From contig JAEYRN010000008.1 in the NCBI GenBank assembly GCA_023435565.1, positions 1-55,527 of the forward strand: a DNA stretch of 55,527 nt. Reading direction: 5' to 3'. Below the pieces are notes generated by a model. The model was given only the letters and a program-made list of their open reading frames with translations. It did not search any database and had not been told where the DNA came from. The stretch is from Bacillota bacterium. GTDB taxonomy: Bacteria > Bacillota > UBA4882 > UBA8346. Of the stretch, positions 34,401-43,110 are shown piece by piece. The stretch's first letter is position 1. Each line of letters opens with the position of its first letter. The position numbers and the translations under genes are program-made.

Positions 34401-37001
34401 TCAACTAACCGGAGGTCGTATTTTTTTTTGCCATTCATAAAGCAAATTCAGAGCTTGTAAAGGAGTTGTTGAGGCAAGATCAACCCCAATTAGTTCATTC
34501 AATACAATCTCCTGTTCAAATGGAAAAAGTGACAACTGCTGAATAGGTTTTTCCGAAATAAGAGATTCGTTACCGAATTCCGCTTTTTCATTTATCTCCA
34601 AAGTTTGTAGTATTTCTTTCGCCCGATCAGTGATTTCAGTAGGTAGACCTGCCAATCTTGCCACTTCAATCCCATAACTGCGATCGGTTTTTCCGGGGGC
34701 AATCTTACGTAAAAAGTTTATTTCCTCACCTAACCGTTGGACTACGATATGATAATTTTTAATCCCGGTCATCTTATTTTCTAGTTCGGTTAATTCATGA
34801 TAATGTGTGGCGACTAAAGTTTTACAGCCAATCCGTTTTTCATTATTAATAAATTCTACAACGGCCCAAGCTATGCTAAGGCCATCAAAAGTACTGGTTC
34901 CACGACCGATTTCATCTAAAATAACCAATGATTTTGCGGTGGCATGATTTAAAATATAAGCCACTTCATTCATTTCCACCATAAAAGTGCTTTGTCCGGT
35001 AGCTAGATCATCAGATGCGCCAACCCGGGTAAAGACCCGATCAATTAATGAAATTTCAGCTTGTTTGGCTGGTACGAAACTTCCTAAATGGGCTAAGATC
35101 ACAATTAGGGCCACTTGGCGCATGTAAGTTGATTTTCCAGCCATATTCGGCCCGGTTATTACCAAACATCGGTTATCATGTTGGTCTAAAATTGTATCGT
35201 TGGGAACAAAACCTCCGGCAGGAAACATGCGCTCAACAACCGGATGTCGGCCATCGATAATAACAGTTTTATCGGATTCGGTAAAGTTAGGTCTAACATA
35301 ATTGTAACGAACCGCAACTTCCGCCAAGGTAACCAAAACGTCTAATTCGGCTAGGGCAGAGGCTGTGGCTTGAAGATTATCAATATTTTTGAGGACTGAC
35401 TCTTTTAGTTCCATAAAAATTTGATATTCTAAGGCAACACTTTTTTCATGAGCATTAAGTATTTGGTCTTCATATTCCTTTAATTTTTGGTTGATAAAAC
35501 GTTCCCCGTTGGCTAAAGTTTGTTTGCGGATATAATCCGGAGGGGCTAGATTGAGATTACTCTTAGTAACTTCAAAATAATAACCAAAGACCTGATTATA
35601 ACCAATTTTTAGTGATTTAATTCCGGTACGCTCTCTTTCGGCTTGTTCAAGTTCGGCAACCCAACGTTTTCCTTGGGAACTCAAGTTAATTAATTTTTCC
35701 AATTCCGGGTGAAAAGAGGGGTTAATCATACCTCCGTCTTTAATTGTTAATGGTGGATCTGCTTTAATTCCAGCTTCTAAGATCTCGGTAATTTCAGGGA
35801 GCGGCTCTAAAGATCCGACCAAGGCCTGATTTTTCAATTCTTTGACTTCCTTCAATGCATCTTTCAAAAGGGGAATCATTTTTAAAGACTGTTTTAAGGC
35901 TAAAAGATCTCTGGCATTGGCGGAGTTGCTTGCTAATTTGCTTAAGATCCGTTGTAAATCATAGGTTTGTTTCAAATAATTTCGGACAATTTCCCTTTTT
36001 TCCAAGCTATGAGTATACTCAGCAATAGCAGTTTGGCGTTCCAAGATTTTATCCAGACGGGTCAAAGGTTGTTCAACCCAAGAACGAAGTAATCTGGCTC
36101 CCATCGATGTAACGGTTAGATCGAGGACCCCTAATAGGCTACCGTTTACTTCTCCGCTTCGGATAGTTTTAGTTAGTTCCAAGTTTCTTCTTGTTGATGG
36201 ATCTAAAGCCATAAATTCACCTAGTTGATAACTGATGATTTTACGGAGTTGGAGCAAAGCATTTTTTTGAGTGGAACTTAAATATTGTAACAAACTACCT
36301 GATGCTCTTATCGCAGCTGGTAATTCCTCGCAGCCGAAACAGCGTAGGTTTTGGACTTGAAAATGTTCCGTCAAACACAGGTAAGCGTTATCATAGTTAA
36401 AATCGGTTAATTGTCCAAAAGTGAGGGTAGTATCAACCATTCCACCCCATTCCAGTTCATTGTTTCGTCCCTCGGGTAAAAATATTTCCGCAGGTTTTAT
36501 CCGGGTTAACTCGGCAGCTAAGAGTTGGGGTTGGGATTTTGGAAGTTGGGTGGTCATAAATTCACCAGTTGACAAATCGACATAAGCCAAACCTAAAAAA
36601 GCGCCATCCTCGGCGATAGCTGCTAAATAATTATTGCTTTTTTCTTTTAAAAGTTGATCTTCGATGATAGTACCGGGAGTAATTACTCTAATTACTTCCC
36701 TCTTAACGATTCCTTTAGCCTGTTTTGGGTCTTCGACCTGTTCGCAGATGGCTACTTTATAACCTTTGTTAAGAAGTTTAGCTAAATAACCGGTAGCCGC
36801 ATGATATGGAATACCACACATCGGAATTCTTTCCAAACCTGATTCTCGTGAGGTTAAAACGATCTCCAGTTCCCTTGAGGCGGTGACTGCATCTTCATAA
36901 AACATCTCATAAAAATCACCCAGACGGAAAAAGAGAATACACTCAGCGTATTCTTTTTTTATTTCCAGATATTGCCGAACCATAGGAGTTGCTTTGGACA
37001 A
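34401..37001 (-). CDS. mutS: MutS mismatch-recognition ATPase
   Basis: 866 aa. The N-terminal mismatch-binding region has LFFRLGDFYEMFYEDA (the Phe-x-Glu wedge). The ATPase has GPNMAGKSTYMRQVAL, DEIGRGTSTFDGLSIA and an ATHYHELTEL block. I chose TTG 37001, since GAGGTG lies just upstream and the product starts SKATPMVRQYLEIK like other MutS proteins. It recognises mispairs and recruits MutL, whose gene follows at 210 bp. Confidence 0.96.
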   Translation of the reverse strand: MSKATPMVRQYLEIKKEYAECILFFRLGDFYEMFYEDAVTASRELEIVLTSRESGLERIPMCGIPYHAATGYLAKLLNKGYKVAICEQVEDPKQAKGIVKREVIRVITPGTIIEDQLLKEKSNNYLAAIAEDGAFLGLAYVDLSTGEFMTTQLPKSQPQLLAAELTRIKPAEIFLPEGRNNELEWGGMVDTTLTFGQLTDFNYDNAYLCLTEHFQVQNLRCFGCEELPAAIRASGSLLQYLSSTQKNALLQLRKIISYQLGEFMALDPSTRRNLELTKTIRSGEVNGSLLGVLDLTVTSMGARLLRSWVEQPLTRLDKILERQTAIAEYTHSLEKREIVRNYLKQTYDLQRILSKLASNSANARDLLALKQSLKMIPLLKDALKEVKELKNQALVGSLEPLPEITEILEAGIKADPPLTIKDGGMINPSFHPELEKLINLSSQGKRWVAELEQAERERTGIKSLKIGYNQVFGYYFEVTKSNLNLAPPDYIRKQTLANGERFINQKLKEYEDQILNAHEKSVALEYQIFMELKESVLKNIDNLQATASALAELDVLVTLAEVAVRYNYVRPNFTESDKTVIIDGRHPVVERMFPAGGFVPNDTILDQHDNRCLVITGPNMAGKSTYMRQVALIVILAHLGSFVPAKQAEISLIDRVFTRVGASDDLATGQSTFMVEMNEVAYILNHATAKSLVILDEIGRGTSTFDGLSIAWAVVEFINNEKRIGCKTLVATHYHELTELENKMTGIKNYHIVVQRLGEEINFLRKIAPGKTDRSYGIEVARLAGLPTEITDRAKEILQTLEINEKAEFGNESLISEKPIQQLSLFPFEQEIVLNELIGVDLASTTPLQALNLLYEWQKKIRPPVS

Positions 37002-37111
37002 TAAGGTCACCTCATAAAATAAATCGGAGTTATTCCGATTACTTCGACAATCCAAAAATAGATCCTTTTTTAGGCGGCTATTTTGACAAATATGATTAAA
37101 CTGTTTGTGGA

Positions 37112-38020
37112 TTAAAATTTACTGGGTTTAACGATGTCTTCGGTGATAGGCTGCTCAATAAAGTTAAAATGAGTTTTAGCATTATGTTTAGGAACTACGA
37201 TCCTAAATTCAGTTCCTTCACTGATGTTACTTTTAAAACTAATCCGCCCTCCCATTTCTTCTACTAATTGTTTTACGATCGCTAAACCTAAACCGGTACT
37301 GTCTTTAGAAGAATAACCCGATTGAAAAATGAGTCCTTGTTGATTATCGGGAATTGGTGGTCCGTTATTCCAGATTAAAAAATAATAATTATCATCTTTT
37401 TCCCACATGGTTAATTGAATATTACGGTCTTTTTGGGGTGTAGTTTGAAAAACTTCAATAGCGTTTCGGATAATGTTTCCTAAAATCCTAGTGGTCTTAG
37501 CCGGAGAGAGATTAAAATTAGCAGAATTAATATCGGTATCGACTCTAAAGTTTATCCCATTTTCCCTGGCTTGGGTAGCAAAAAAAATAGTTAGTGCTGA
37601 AAGAACTGCATTATCAATTTGGGTTGGAATTTCCTTTGAAAAATCAAGGGAATCGTTACAATCGTTAATATAGTTTACTATTTCCCTATGGCGCTGAGAT
37701 TGGGCCATTATACGGATAACTTGGAGCTGGTTTTTAAAGTCGTGCCGTTGGGAACGAAGAGTTTGGATTAATTTCTGGCTCTCCTCTAACTGGAGACGGT
37801 CCGCCTCACGGGCCATTTTTTCTTGATTAATAAGGGTAATGAATTTATAAAAAGAATGAATACTTAAAAACAAGAAAAACAGGATTAAAAGTACAGCAAA
37901 TATTAAAAATAGATTAATCTCATGGTTGAGCATATCAAAAATAGACATTTCTAAAAGTAATAAGACAAATATACTTATTAAAATAAATAGAAACGCCCTT
38001 AATAGGTAGAGGTGTTTCAT
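37112..38020 (-). CDS. AgrC-like GHKL sensor kinase with a two-helix membrane part
   Basis: 302 aa. Two membrane helices (about 5-30 and 36-60) come first. Then follow a coiled-coil, the phospho-acceptor box LRSQRHDFKNQLQVI (His near 91), the N-box RILGNIIRNAIEVF and the G-boxes IWNNGPPIP and STGLGLAIVKQLVEEMGG. The kinase core is that of AgrC/Spo0B-type peptide-sensing kinases, but those have six or seven membrane helices. Here the two upstream genes supply separate membrane proteins. No LytTR or other response regulator is adjacent. The gap to the upstream gene is 24 bp. Confidence 0.82.
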   Translation of the reverse strand: MKHLYLLRAFLFILISIFVLLLLEMSIFDMLNHEINLFLIFAVLLILFFLFLSIHSFYKFITLINQEKMAREADRLQLEESQKLIQTLRSQRHDFKNQLQVIRIMAQSQRHREIVNYINDCNDSLDFSKEIPTQIDNAVLSALTIFFATQARENGINFRVDTDINSANFNLSPAKTTRILGNIIRNAIEVFQTTPQKDRNIQLTMWEKDDNYYFLIWNNGPPIPDNQQGLIFQSGYSSKDSTGLGLAIVKQLVEEMGGRISFKSNISEGTEFRIVVPKHNAKTHFNFIEQPITEDIVKPSKF

Positions 38021-38044
38021 ATACTACACTTCCCGAAGTTTAAA

Positions 38045-38494
38045 TTATGATAGAACTTTAACCGGAGAGAATTTTTTCATCTTTAAAACTATTAATACTA
38101 AAGTTGGAACAAAATACTCGGCCAAATTTAAAAGAATCCATTGAAAACCGGTAGTTTCGTTTGGAATTTTAAAACCGATTTTGATCATAAATGGACAGGC
38201 AATTAAAAGACTTCCTGCTACAAATGTAATAATACTTAGTAAAGATCCAATGATGCTTAAAACCAAATCGACTTTGTTGAAAATATGAAGAAGTGCGGCA
38301 CATGCCAACATAATTACTATAGTATGTATAATTGGAGGGGCTTGAAACACTATTTTAGAAATAAAAGCAATAATGAAAAGTAATAAAGTGGGAAGAATTA
38401 GGTGTCTGAGTTTAATCGAAACTCCAATATATGCTAGGGCAAGTTGATAATTAATAATCAGTAATAAACCTAAAAGATAACTGATTATAACCAC
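38045..38494 (-). CDS. Small polytopic membrane protein, paralogue of its neighbour (149 aa)
   Basis: Four to five hydrophobic segments are visible. It shares the pattern LPxLLxxIAFISKIVxxAPPIxHT and GSLLIxxPF, and the end WILLNLAExFVPTLVLIVLKMKKFS, with the 38507-38971 product. The pair therefore arose by tandem duplication. It resembles a free-standing membrane sensor module rather than a transporter. The start is GTG 38494 with GGGGG upstream. The location between the peptide genes and the kinase suggests a role in signal reception or in control of the kinase. No family name is known to me. Confidence 0.7.
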   Translation of the reverse strand: MVIISYLLGLLLIINYQLALAYIGVSIKLRHLILPTLLLFIIAFISKIVFQAPPIIHTIVIMLACAALLHIFNKVDLVLSIIGSLLSIITFVAGSLLIACPFMIKIGFKIPNETTGFQWILLNLAEYFVPTLVLIVLKMKKFSPVKVLS

Positions 38495-38506
38495 AATAAC
38501 AACCCC

Positions 38507-38971
38507 CTATTTACTAATTATTTTATTTATAAGTGAAAACTTGTTCATTCGGTTAAGGATTAATATTACCATTGGAATAGAAAGCTCTCCAATATTGAGA
38601 ATAATCCAATTAATAGTATAATAATTTTTGATGGTAAGGTTGAACCCAAATACATTAAATAAAGGGAATACGACTAATAGACTTCCAAGTATCATTATAA
38701 TAAATGTTAATAGTGAGGCACATAAATTTAAAATAAAAATTTTTCGGCTTAAAATATATGTAATAATCGTACAAGTACTTACCATTAATAAGGTATGCAC
38801 TATCGGTGTAGCCTTTAAGATTACCTTTGAGATAAATGCAATACTTGCAAAAAAGAGAATTGGTAAGACAGTTTGTTTAAAAGGCATATATAAGCCAAGA
38901 AAAGATAGTGAAGTATTATATATGATATAGCAAACAATTAAAATTAGTATTAAATTAATAAGCAACCACAT
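38507..38971 (-). CDS. Small polytopic membrane protein, paralogue of its neighbour (154 aa)
   Basis: From ATG 38971 (GGAG upstream) it encodes about five hydrophobic segments. Shared with its downstream paralogue are ILFFASIAFISKVILKATPI, VHTLL, GSLLVVFPLF and the end WIILNIGELSIPMVILILNR followed by KFS. It lies after a hairpin terminator that separates it from agrD. Together with the 149-aa protein it may form the membrane sensor partner of the short kinase. That is an inference from gene order. Confidence 0.7.
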   Translation of the reverse strand: MWLLINLILILIVCYIIYNTSLSFLGLYMPFKQTVLPILFFASIAFISKVILKATPIVHTLLMVSTCTIITYILSRKIFILNLCASLLTFIIMILGSLLVVFPLFNVFGFNLTIKNYYTINWIILNIGELSIPMVILILNRMNKFSLINKIISK

Positions 38972-38983
38972 ATCGTAATACTC

Positions 38984-39014
38984 CAAAAAAAATCACTAAG
39001 TATACACTTAGTGA
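38984..39014 (-). terminator. Hairpin terminator/attenuator between agrD and the membrane-protein genes
   Basis: Read leftward, TCACTAAG, loop TGTATA, CTTAGTGA, then TTTTTTTT. It has an 8-bp perfect stem, 37 bp after agrD and just before the next gene's ribosome site, so read-through is partial or the distal genes have their own promoter. Confidence 0.8.
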
Positions 39015-39050
39015 AATAATATAAATTATACCATATTTTTTAGGATTTGA

Positions 39051-39155
39051 CTATCGCATTTTAGGTTCATAGCCCCAACCGTAGCAAGCGAAACCAGAGC
39101 TGAGAGCGACCACCAAAACTACCAAGGCCGCCAATAATAGATATAGTTTCCTCAT
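39051..39155 (-). CDS. agrD: AgrD-like cyclic (thio)lactone autoinducer precursor (34 aa)
   Basis: Starting at ATG 39155, behind AGGAGGTG 7 bases upstream, the gene encodes a basic-hydrophobic N-terminus (MRKLYLLLAALVVLVVAL), then SSGFACYGWGYEPKMR and a stop. The lone Cys, the aromatic residues after it and the Y-x-P-K motif fit clostridial AgrD peptides, in which the Cys closes a thiolactone ring. The C-terminal tail after the presumed ring is very short (about six residues). The ATG overlaps the agrB stop (ATGA). AgrB would cleave the tail and cyclise the peptide. The mature peptide is not predictable exactly. Confidence 0.88.
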   Translation of the reverse strand: MRKLYLLLAALVVLVVALSSGFACYGWGYEPKMR

Positions 39156-39754
39156 TGAACAGCACCTCCTTGTTTTGTAATATGGTCAAGCCACTTCGTG
39201 AAGTTAACGCCCACTGGGGTTATATTTAAGACCGAGATCGAAATCCCGATCAGGGCGCCCGCGTAAAATTTATCAGAGTGATTAATATATAGTAACGAAT
39301 AAAATAATACCATAAGGATAACTAATAATTTTCGAATAATCTCCTGTTTCCTTTTTAAAGTTCGGTATGATACTAACAATGGCATAATAATCATAATAAC
39401 TAAATTGATTAATGCTAATAACAAAACCATATTAACCGTTAACCAGACAGGATAAATACTACATAACCAAGCCCCTAACAAGATAACTGCACTGCTATAA
39501 ATCAAACAACGAAGAAAACCGGACAGATGTGAACCTCCGATAATAAACTTAATTAAAAGAGCATTAAGAGTAACAATCAATGTCTCAGAAATCAGTCCAA
39601 AAACACTACCAAGGGTAACTGTTACTGCAATTGAAACCGTCATCATCATAATTATTTCAATTCCAAAACAAACTTTTTTTATTTCCAACTCTAAACCAGC
39701 CTGTTTACAGATATGTTCTCCAATTCCATCGGCAATTTGGGAAATTGTAGTCAT
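39152..39754 (-). CDS. agrB: AgrB-like peptide-processing membrane endopeptidase
   Basis: 200 aa with about five membrane helices. The motif IIGGSHLSGFLRC has the catalytic His and Cys seven residues apart, as in staphylococcal AgrB (H77/C84). It removes the AgrD C-terminal tail and forms the ring at the inner membrane. It overlaps agrD by 4 bp. AAGGTGGTG precedes the ATG. Upstream is a 230-bp gap with a TTGATATATCAA palindrome. Confidence 0.93.
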   Translation of the reverse strand: MTTISQIADGIGEHICKQAGLELEIKKVCFGIEIIMMMTVSIAVTVTLGSVFGLISETLIVTLNALLIKFIIGGSHLSGFLRCLIYSSAVILLGAWLCSIYPVWLTVNMVLLLALINLVIMIIMPLLVSYRTLKRKQEIIRKLLVILMVLFYSLLYINHSDKFYAGALIGISISVLNITPVGVNFTKWLDHITKQGGAVQ

Positions 39755-39793
39755 TAGTTCACCACCTTTATGTGAATTGGTTTAAAAAATTTA

Positions 39794-39805
39794 TTGATAT
39801 ATCAA
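39794..39805. promoter_or_regulatory. 12-bp palindrome upstream of agrB
   Basis: TTGATATATCAA is a perfect dyad 40 bp before the agrB start. It could be an operator. No clear -35/-10 pair was identified. Confidence 0.35.
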
Positions 39806-39918
39806 GAATAAATTTTGTTTACCATAATGTAGTATTACATAAATAATCGGTAATAATTTCAAATACTTTATACTTAATCTGAAATTTTTTCCAAAATTTA
39901 TTTTACTTGCCATCAAAA

Positions 39919-39945
39919 ATAAAAAAACCCAGATATTTCTGGGTT
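39919..39945 (-). terminator. Terminator of the gene at 39989-40762
   Basis: Read leftward, AACCCAGA, loop AATA, TCTGGGTT, then TTTTT. It lies between this gene and agrB. Confidence 0.88.
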
Positions 39946-39988
39946 AATTTTCGAAATAAAGTATACATTAAACCTTTCTAGAAATGTT

Positions 39989-40762
39989 TCAAATTTTCCA
40001 TTGATCGTGAACGATCCCAACTAAATACCATTTATTATCATCGTATTTTTCGAATATTAATTTAATACTTCTCCAATCTTCTCCTTTAATACTGGAATCG
40101 GAAGGGTCCTTTCCAAATTCGACAATAATCGTTCGAGGATAGACTTCAAAAATGTTGCTAACGGTCAAACTACGGCCAATAGTCGTATTATAACTAATTT
40201 CATCCGCTTTTGAATAATCACAGTCAAAAACAAAACTATCATAATAATTCTGAGAGTTCATGCGTATAGGCAAACCATCGCTATCGCTGTATCCCCAGGT
40301 ATATTTTCGGGGATCATTAAAGAAATTTTTGATTTTTTCTTGAGTAATAATCCGGTCAGAATTGGTATCAACGTACGAAAAAGGTGAAAAACGAATTCCT
40401 TTTTCCGGATGTACCAAAGTAGCCAATTTAGTCATATCCTTATTTTTAAGGGCTGTAATGACTTGTTGTTCCAAGCCGGATAGAGCATTGATATAAATTT
40501 CATCATTCACTGGGGCCTGGTTGTTTTTATGTTTAGTTTTTTGCGAAACAGACTTTCCTAAATCTTCCCTTAAGAAAGAAAGTTCATTTTGGAGAGTGGT
40601 AATTTGGCGTTGGAAGACTTTTTTTTCTTTATCGGCGATATTTTTTTGCCACCAATAAACCTGGCCGCCAACAATCAAAGAAGTTGCTGTTATAATTATT
40701 AAAACTACCATTCCAATAACCAACAAAATCTGTAGGTTTAATTGATTACCGGTCTGATTCAT
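39989..40762 (-). CDS. Membrane-anchored protein of unknown function, C-terminal SnoaL/NTF2-like
   Basis: 257 aa. One membrane helix (about 11-33) is followed by a coiled coil (KEKKVFQRQITTLQNELSF) and a soluble domain. The domain begins with ITALKNKDMTKLATLVHPEKGIRFSP-type residues, followed by SIKLIFEKYDDNKWYLVGIV. Such a pattern recalls lipoprotein-like NTF2 domains. It is probably extracytoplasmic. It is 31 bp downstream of the metallophosphoesterase gene and likely co-transcribed with it. Confidence 0.6.
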   Translation of the reverse strand: MNQTGNQLNLQILLVIGMVVLIIITATSLIVGGQVYWWQKNIADKEKKVFQRQITTLQNELSFLREDLGKSVSQKTKHKNNQAPVNDEIYINALSGLEQQVITALKNKDMTKLATLVHPEKGIRFSPFSYVDTNSDRIITQEKIKNFFNDPRKYTWGYSDSDGLPIRMNSQNYYDSFVFDCDYSKADEISYNTTIGRSLTVSNIFEVYPRTIIVEFGKDPSDSSIKGEDWRSIKLIFEKYDDNKWYLVGIVHDQWKI

Positions 40763-40793
40763 AACTTAACCTCCTAAAAATACTTAAAAATAT

Positions 40794-43070
40794 TTACTTT
40801 ATATTTTTAAAATGATAAACCGTGTTTAAATCCATTTCTTTAAATTCATGCTTGCCAAAACCCAGCTTTTTAATTGTACAGTACTCCCTTACCATCGGAA
40901 CTAAGGCATCCCGATTTTCAGGATCACCTTGAAATCCGCAATTATGAGAATCAAATTTCCAATATTCAAGTGTATCTTGATAAATATTAGCCATAATAAA
41001 TCCTGGTCTTTTACAAGCGTTTGCTGCTCCAAAACCACCAGTTCCAGTAACTACGGCTCGATAATCACATTCTCCATGTCTAACTGTTTTATGGGCAAAA
41101 AAATGTTGGTGTCCCATAATGACTAGATCAACGCCAAGTTCGGCCAAAAGACGGGAGAAATTATACTGCATTTCGTTGGATGGGCTGTAACCCCAATGAT
41201 AGTCGTGAAAATAGACAATTAACCAAGTATAGGGATGAGAAAGTTCTTCCTTAAGTGTGTTTAAATAGGCCTTAAGATAATTTAATTGTCGAGAACCCCA
41301 CTCATTCCACCAATCCATCCCCCCAATAGATTTTCCAACCGGACCCGGAATAGCCAATGAAACCATTATGGTATCACCATAACGAAAAGTATAAAACAAC
41401 CCATGACCGGCTTGGTTAAAACTGCCTTCAGTAGGTAATTCAAAATTACTTAGATATGATTTACGCCATTTTTCCAAGGCGCCATTTTTTCCATTCACTC
41501 TTAAATCATTATTGCCTACCGCTGGATAAAACGGAAGTCCACCTAAAATACCATAATATGGAGGTCTTTGGTAAGCTTTGATCTTTGTTTCTTTAGCCTT
41601 CTCACTATTTGCCGAAGTCCATCCAGGGTTATTACCGTAATTACGGTTCAAATAAGCATTATAAACATTGAAAAAGAATGGATCCATGGCATTGGGATGC
41701 CCTCCCCAATAATTATCTATGTCACCGGGAATTAACCAAAAATCAGGGCTGTAATTACGGACTACATCATGAAATAGGTCGAAAACGTCATAAAAATAAT
41801 TAGGCTTCCCTAGGCCCGGACCTAAATCAGACATAGCCAAGAAACGAACCGGTTCGTTAGATTGAGGAAGATTGGCTGTCTTAAATGAAATATCATTGGC
41901 TATGGTAAGATAATCGGTGTTCTCTTTAATTAATGCGGCAGTCGGATCAAGCATATCGGATTTGATCCGATAATGATATACTTTCCCCGGTACTAAACCG
42001 GAGAATCTTACCTTAAACTGCACTACAGGACGGGTATTTAAAGATGTTAGTTGAAGATCGTTTTTTACCTTAATTTGTTTTCCCTTTTGATTATTGATAT
42101 CCTTATCATAGATAATATCATAAGCCCAAGAACAATCCGTTATTTCTATCCCGTTACCGGCCGAGTATCTAGCGCCATTAGCTATAGGCGTTTCCCGGAG
42201 CGATAATAAAGCCTCCGCTTTAACAGAATCAATAACAGTTTCCGGGTTAGTTCCGGCAGGAAGCCCAACTCTCCAGATTACCGTAGCCCCATCAGTGGTT
42301 ACATTTTGGATATAAGGCGCCCGGTAAGTTGAATCATAAGCTCCGTAGTTAAGGCCCGATCGCTCATTCCATTTGATGTTCCAAACAGCAGGATGATAGT
42401 CCGTATCAAAACCAAGCTCTCCAAGATAGTGCAATCCTGTAAACTTTAACAGGGATAAACTTGTAAAGCCCCCTGTTTCACTTAAGCATTTTATTTTATT
42501 TAAAGTTGGGTTTATTTCCAACTCAAGAGTACCTTTAGCGCTCCTTTTTCCTTTAGTTAGATCAGCCCACTCTACTTTCACCGAATTACCAACAGAAGTA
42601 CCTTTGAAGACAGTAACCCAGTTTCTTTTAGGATGTTCACCTAAACCCCAAAGAGTATCATTGATTTCGCGCAAATAATAAAAGCCGGAGTCGTCACTTA
42701 TCCATCCTCCGGTTAGATTATCGGCTTCACTAAAACCAGCTACCAAAAATTGGTTTTGATTTAAGGCCGGATTAGTAAAAAGACCAATCATATTTTCTTT
42801 TTTCCATTCAAAACCTTTAAAGGCCCCTTCTTCAGTAAGGGATATTAATTTGTTTCCTTTAATATCTATAATTAACTCCCCATAATCCCTATTCCTACTT
42901 TTAGGAGTATTTATCCATTCCCCTTCAACACTTTCACCTATCACTAAACCTTTAAACAGATTAAACCATTGTTGTTCTTGGTTTTCTCCTAACCACCATA
43001 GATTATTATCAACTTGGCGTAAATAATATATAGTTCCATCATTTGATCTCCAAATCCCGTTTAAATCCAA
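40794..43070 (-). CDS. Metallophosphoesterase with two N-terminal repeat modules
   Basis: 758 aa. Two similar modules of about 95 residues lead (NGIWRSNDGTIYYLRQVDNN; TGGWISDDSGFYYLREINDT). Both share LWxLGE and FKGxxxGxSVxxEW. A purple-acid-phosphatase-like N domain follows (TDGATVIWRVGLPAG). The catalytic domain has MSDLGPG, PGDIDNYWGG, GNNDLR, YFHDYHW and MGHQHFFAHK, the five calcineurin-like metal motifs. No signal peptide is seen, so the cellular location is unclear. The start is TTG 43070 with AAGGTG upstream. Substrate is unknown. Confidence 0.85.
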   Translation of the reverse strand: MDLNGIWRSNDGTIYYLRQVDNNLWWLGENQEQQWFNLFKGLVIGESVEGEWINTPKSRNRDYGELIIDIKGNKLISLTEEGAFKGFEWKKENMIGLFTNPALNQNQFLVAGFSEADNLTGGWISDDSGFYYLREINDTLWGLGEHPKRNWVTVFKGTSVGNSVKVEWADLTKGKRSAKGTLELEINPTLNKIKCLSETGGFTSLSLLKFTGLHYLGELGFDTDYHPAVWNIKWNERSGLNYGAYDSTYRAPYIQNVTTDGATVIWRVGLPAGTNPETVIDSVKAEALLSLRETPIANGARYSAGNGIEITDCSWAYDIIYDKDINNQKGKQIKVKNDLQLTSLNTRPVVQFKVRFSGLVPGKVYHYRIKSDMLDPTAALIKENTDYLTIANDISFKTANLPQSNEPVRFLAMSDLGPGLGKPNYFYDVFDLFHDVVRNYSPDFWLIPGDIDNYWGGHPNAMDPFFFNVYNAYLNRNYGNNPGWTSANSEKAKETKIKAYQRPPYYGILGGLPFYPAVGNNDLRVNGKNGALEKWRKSYLSNFELPTEGSFNQAGHGLFYTFRYGDTIMVSLAIPGPVGKSIGGMDWWNEWGSRQLNYLKAYLNTLKEELSHPYTWLIVYFHDYHWGYSPSNEMQYNFSRLLAELGVDLVIMGHQHFFAHKTVRHGECDYRAVVTGTGGFGAANACKRPGFIMANIYQDTLEYWKFDSHNCGFQGDPENRDALVPMVREYCTIKKLGFGKHEFKEMDLNTVYHFKNIK

Positions 43071-43110
43071 ACAATCACCTTCTCATGCTGTATTAGTTTA
43101 AGGGGATAAA

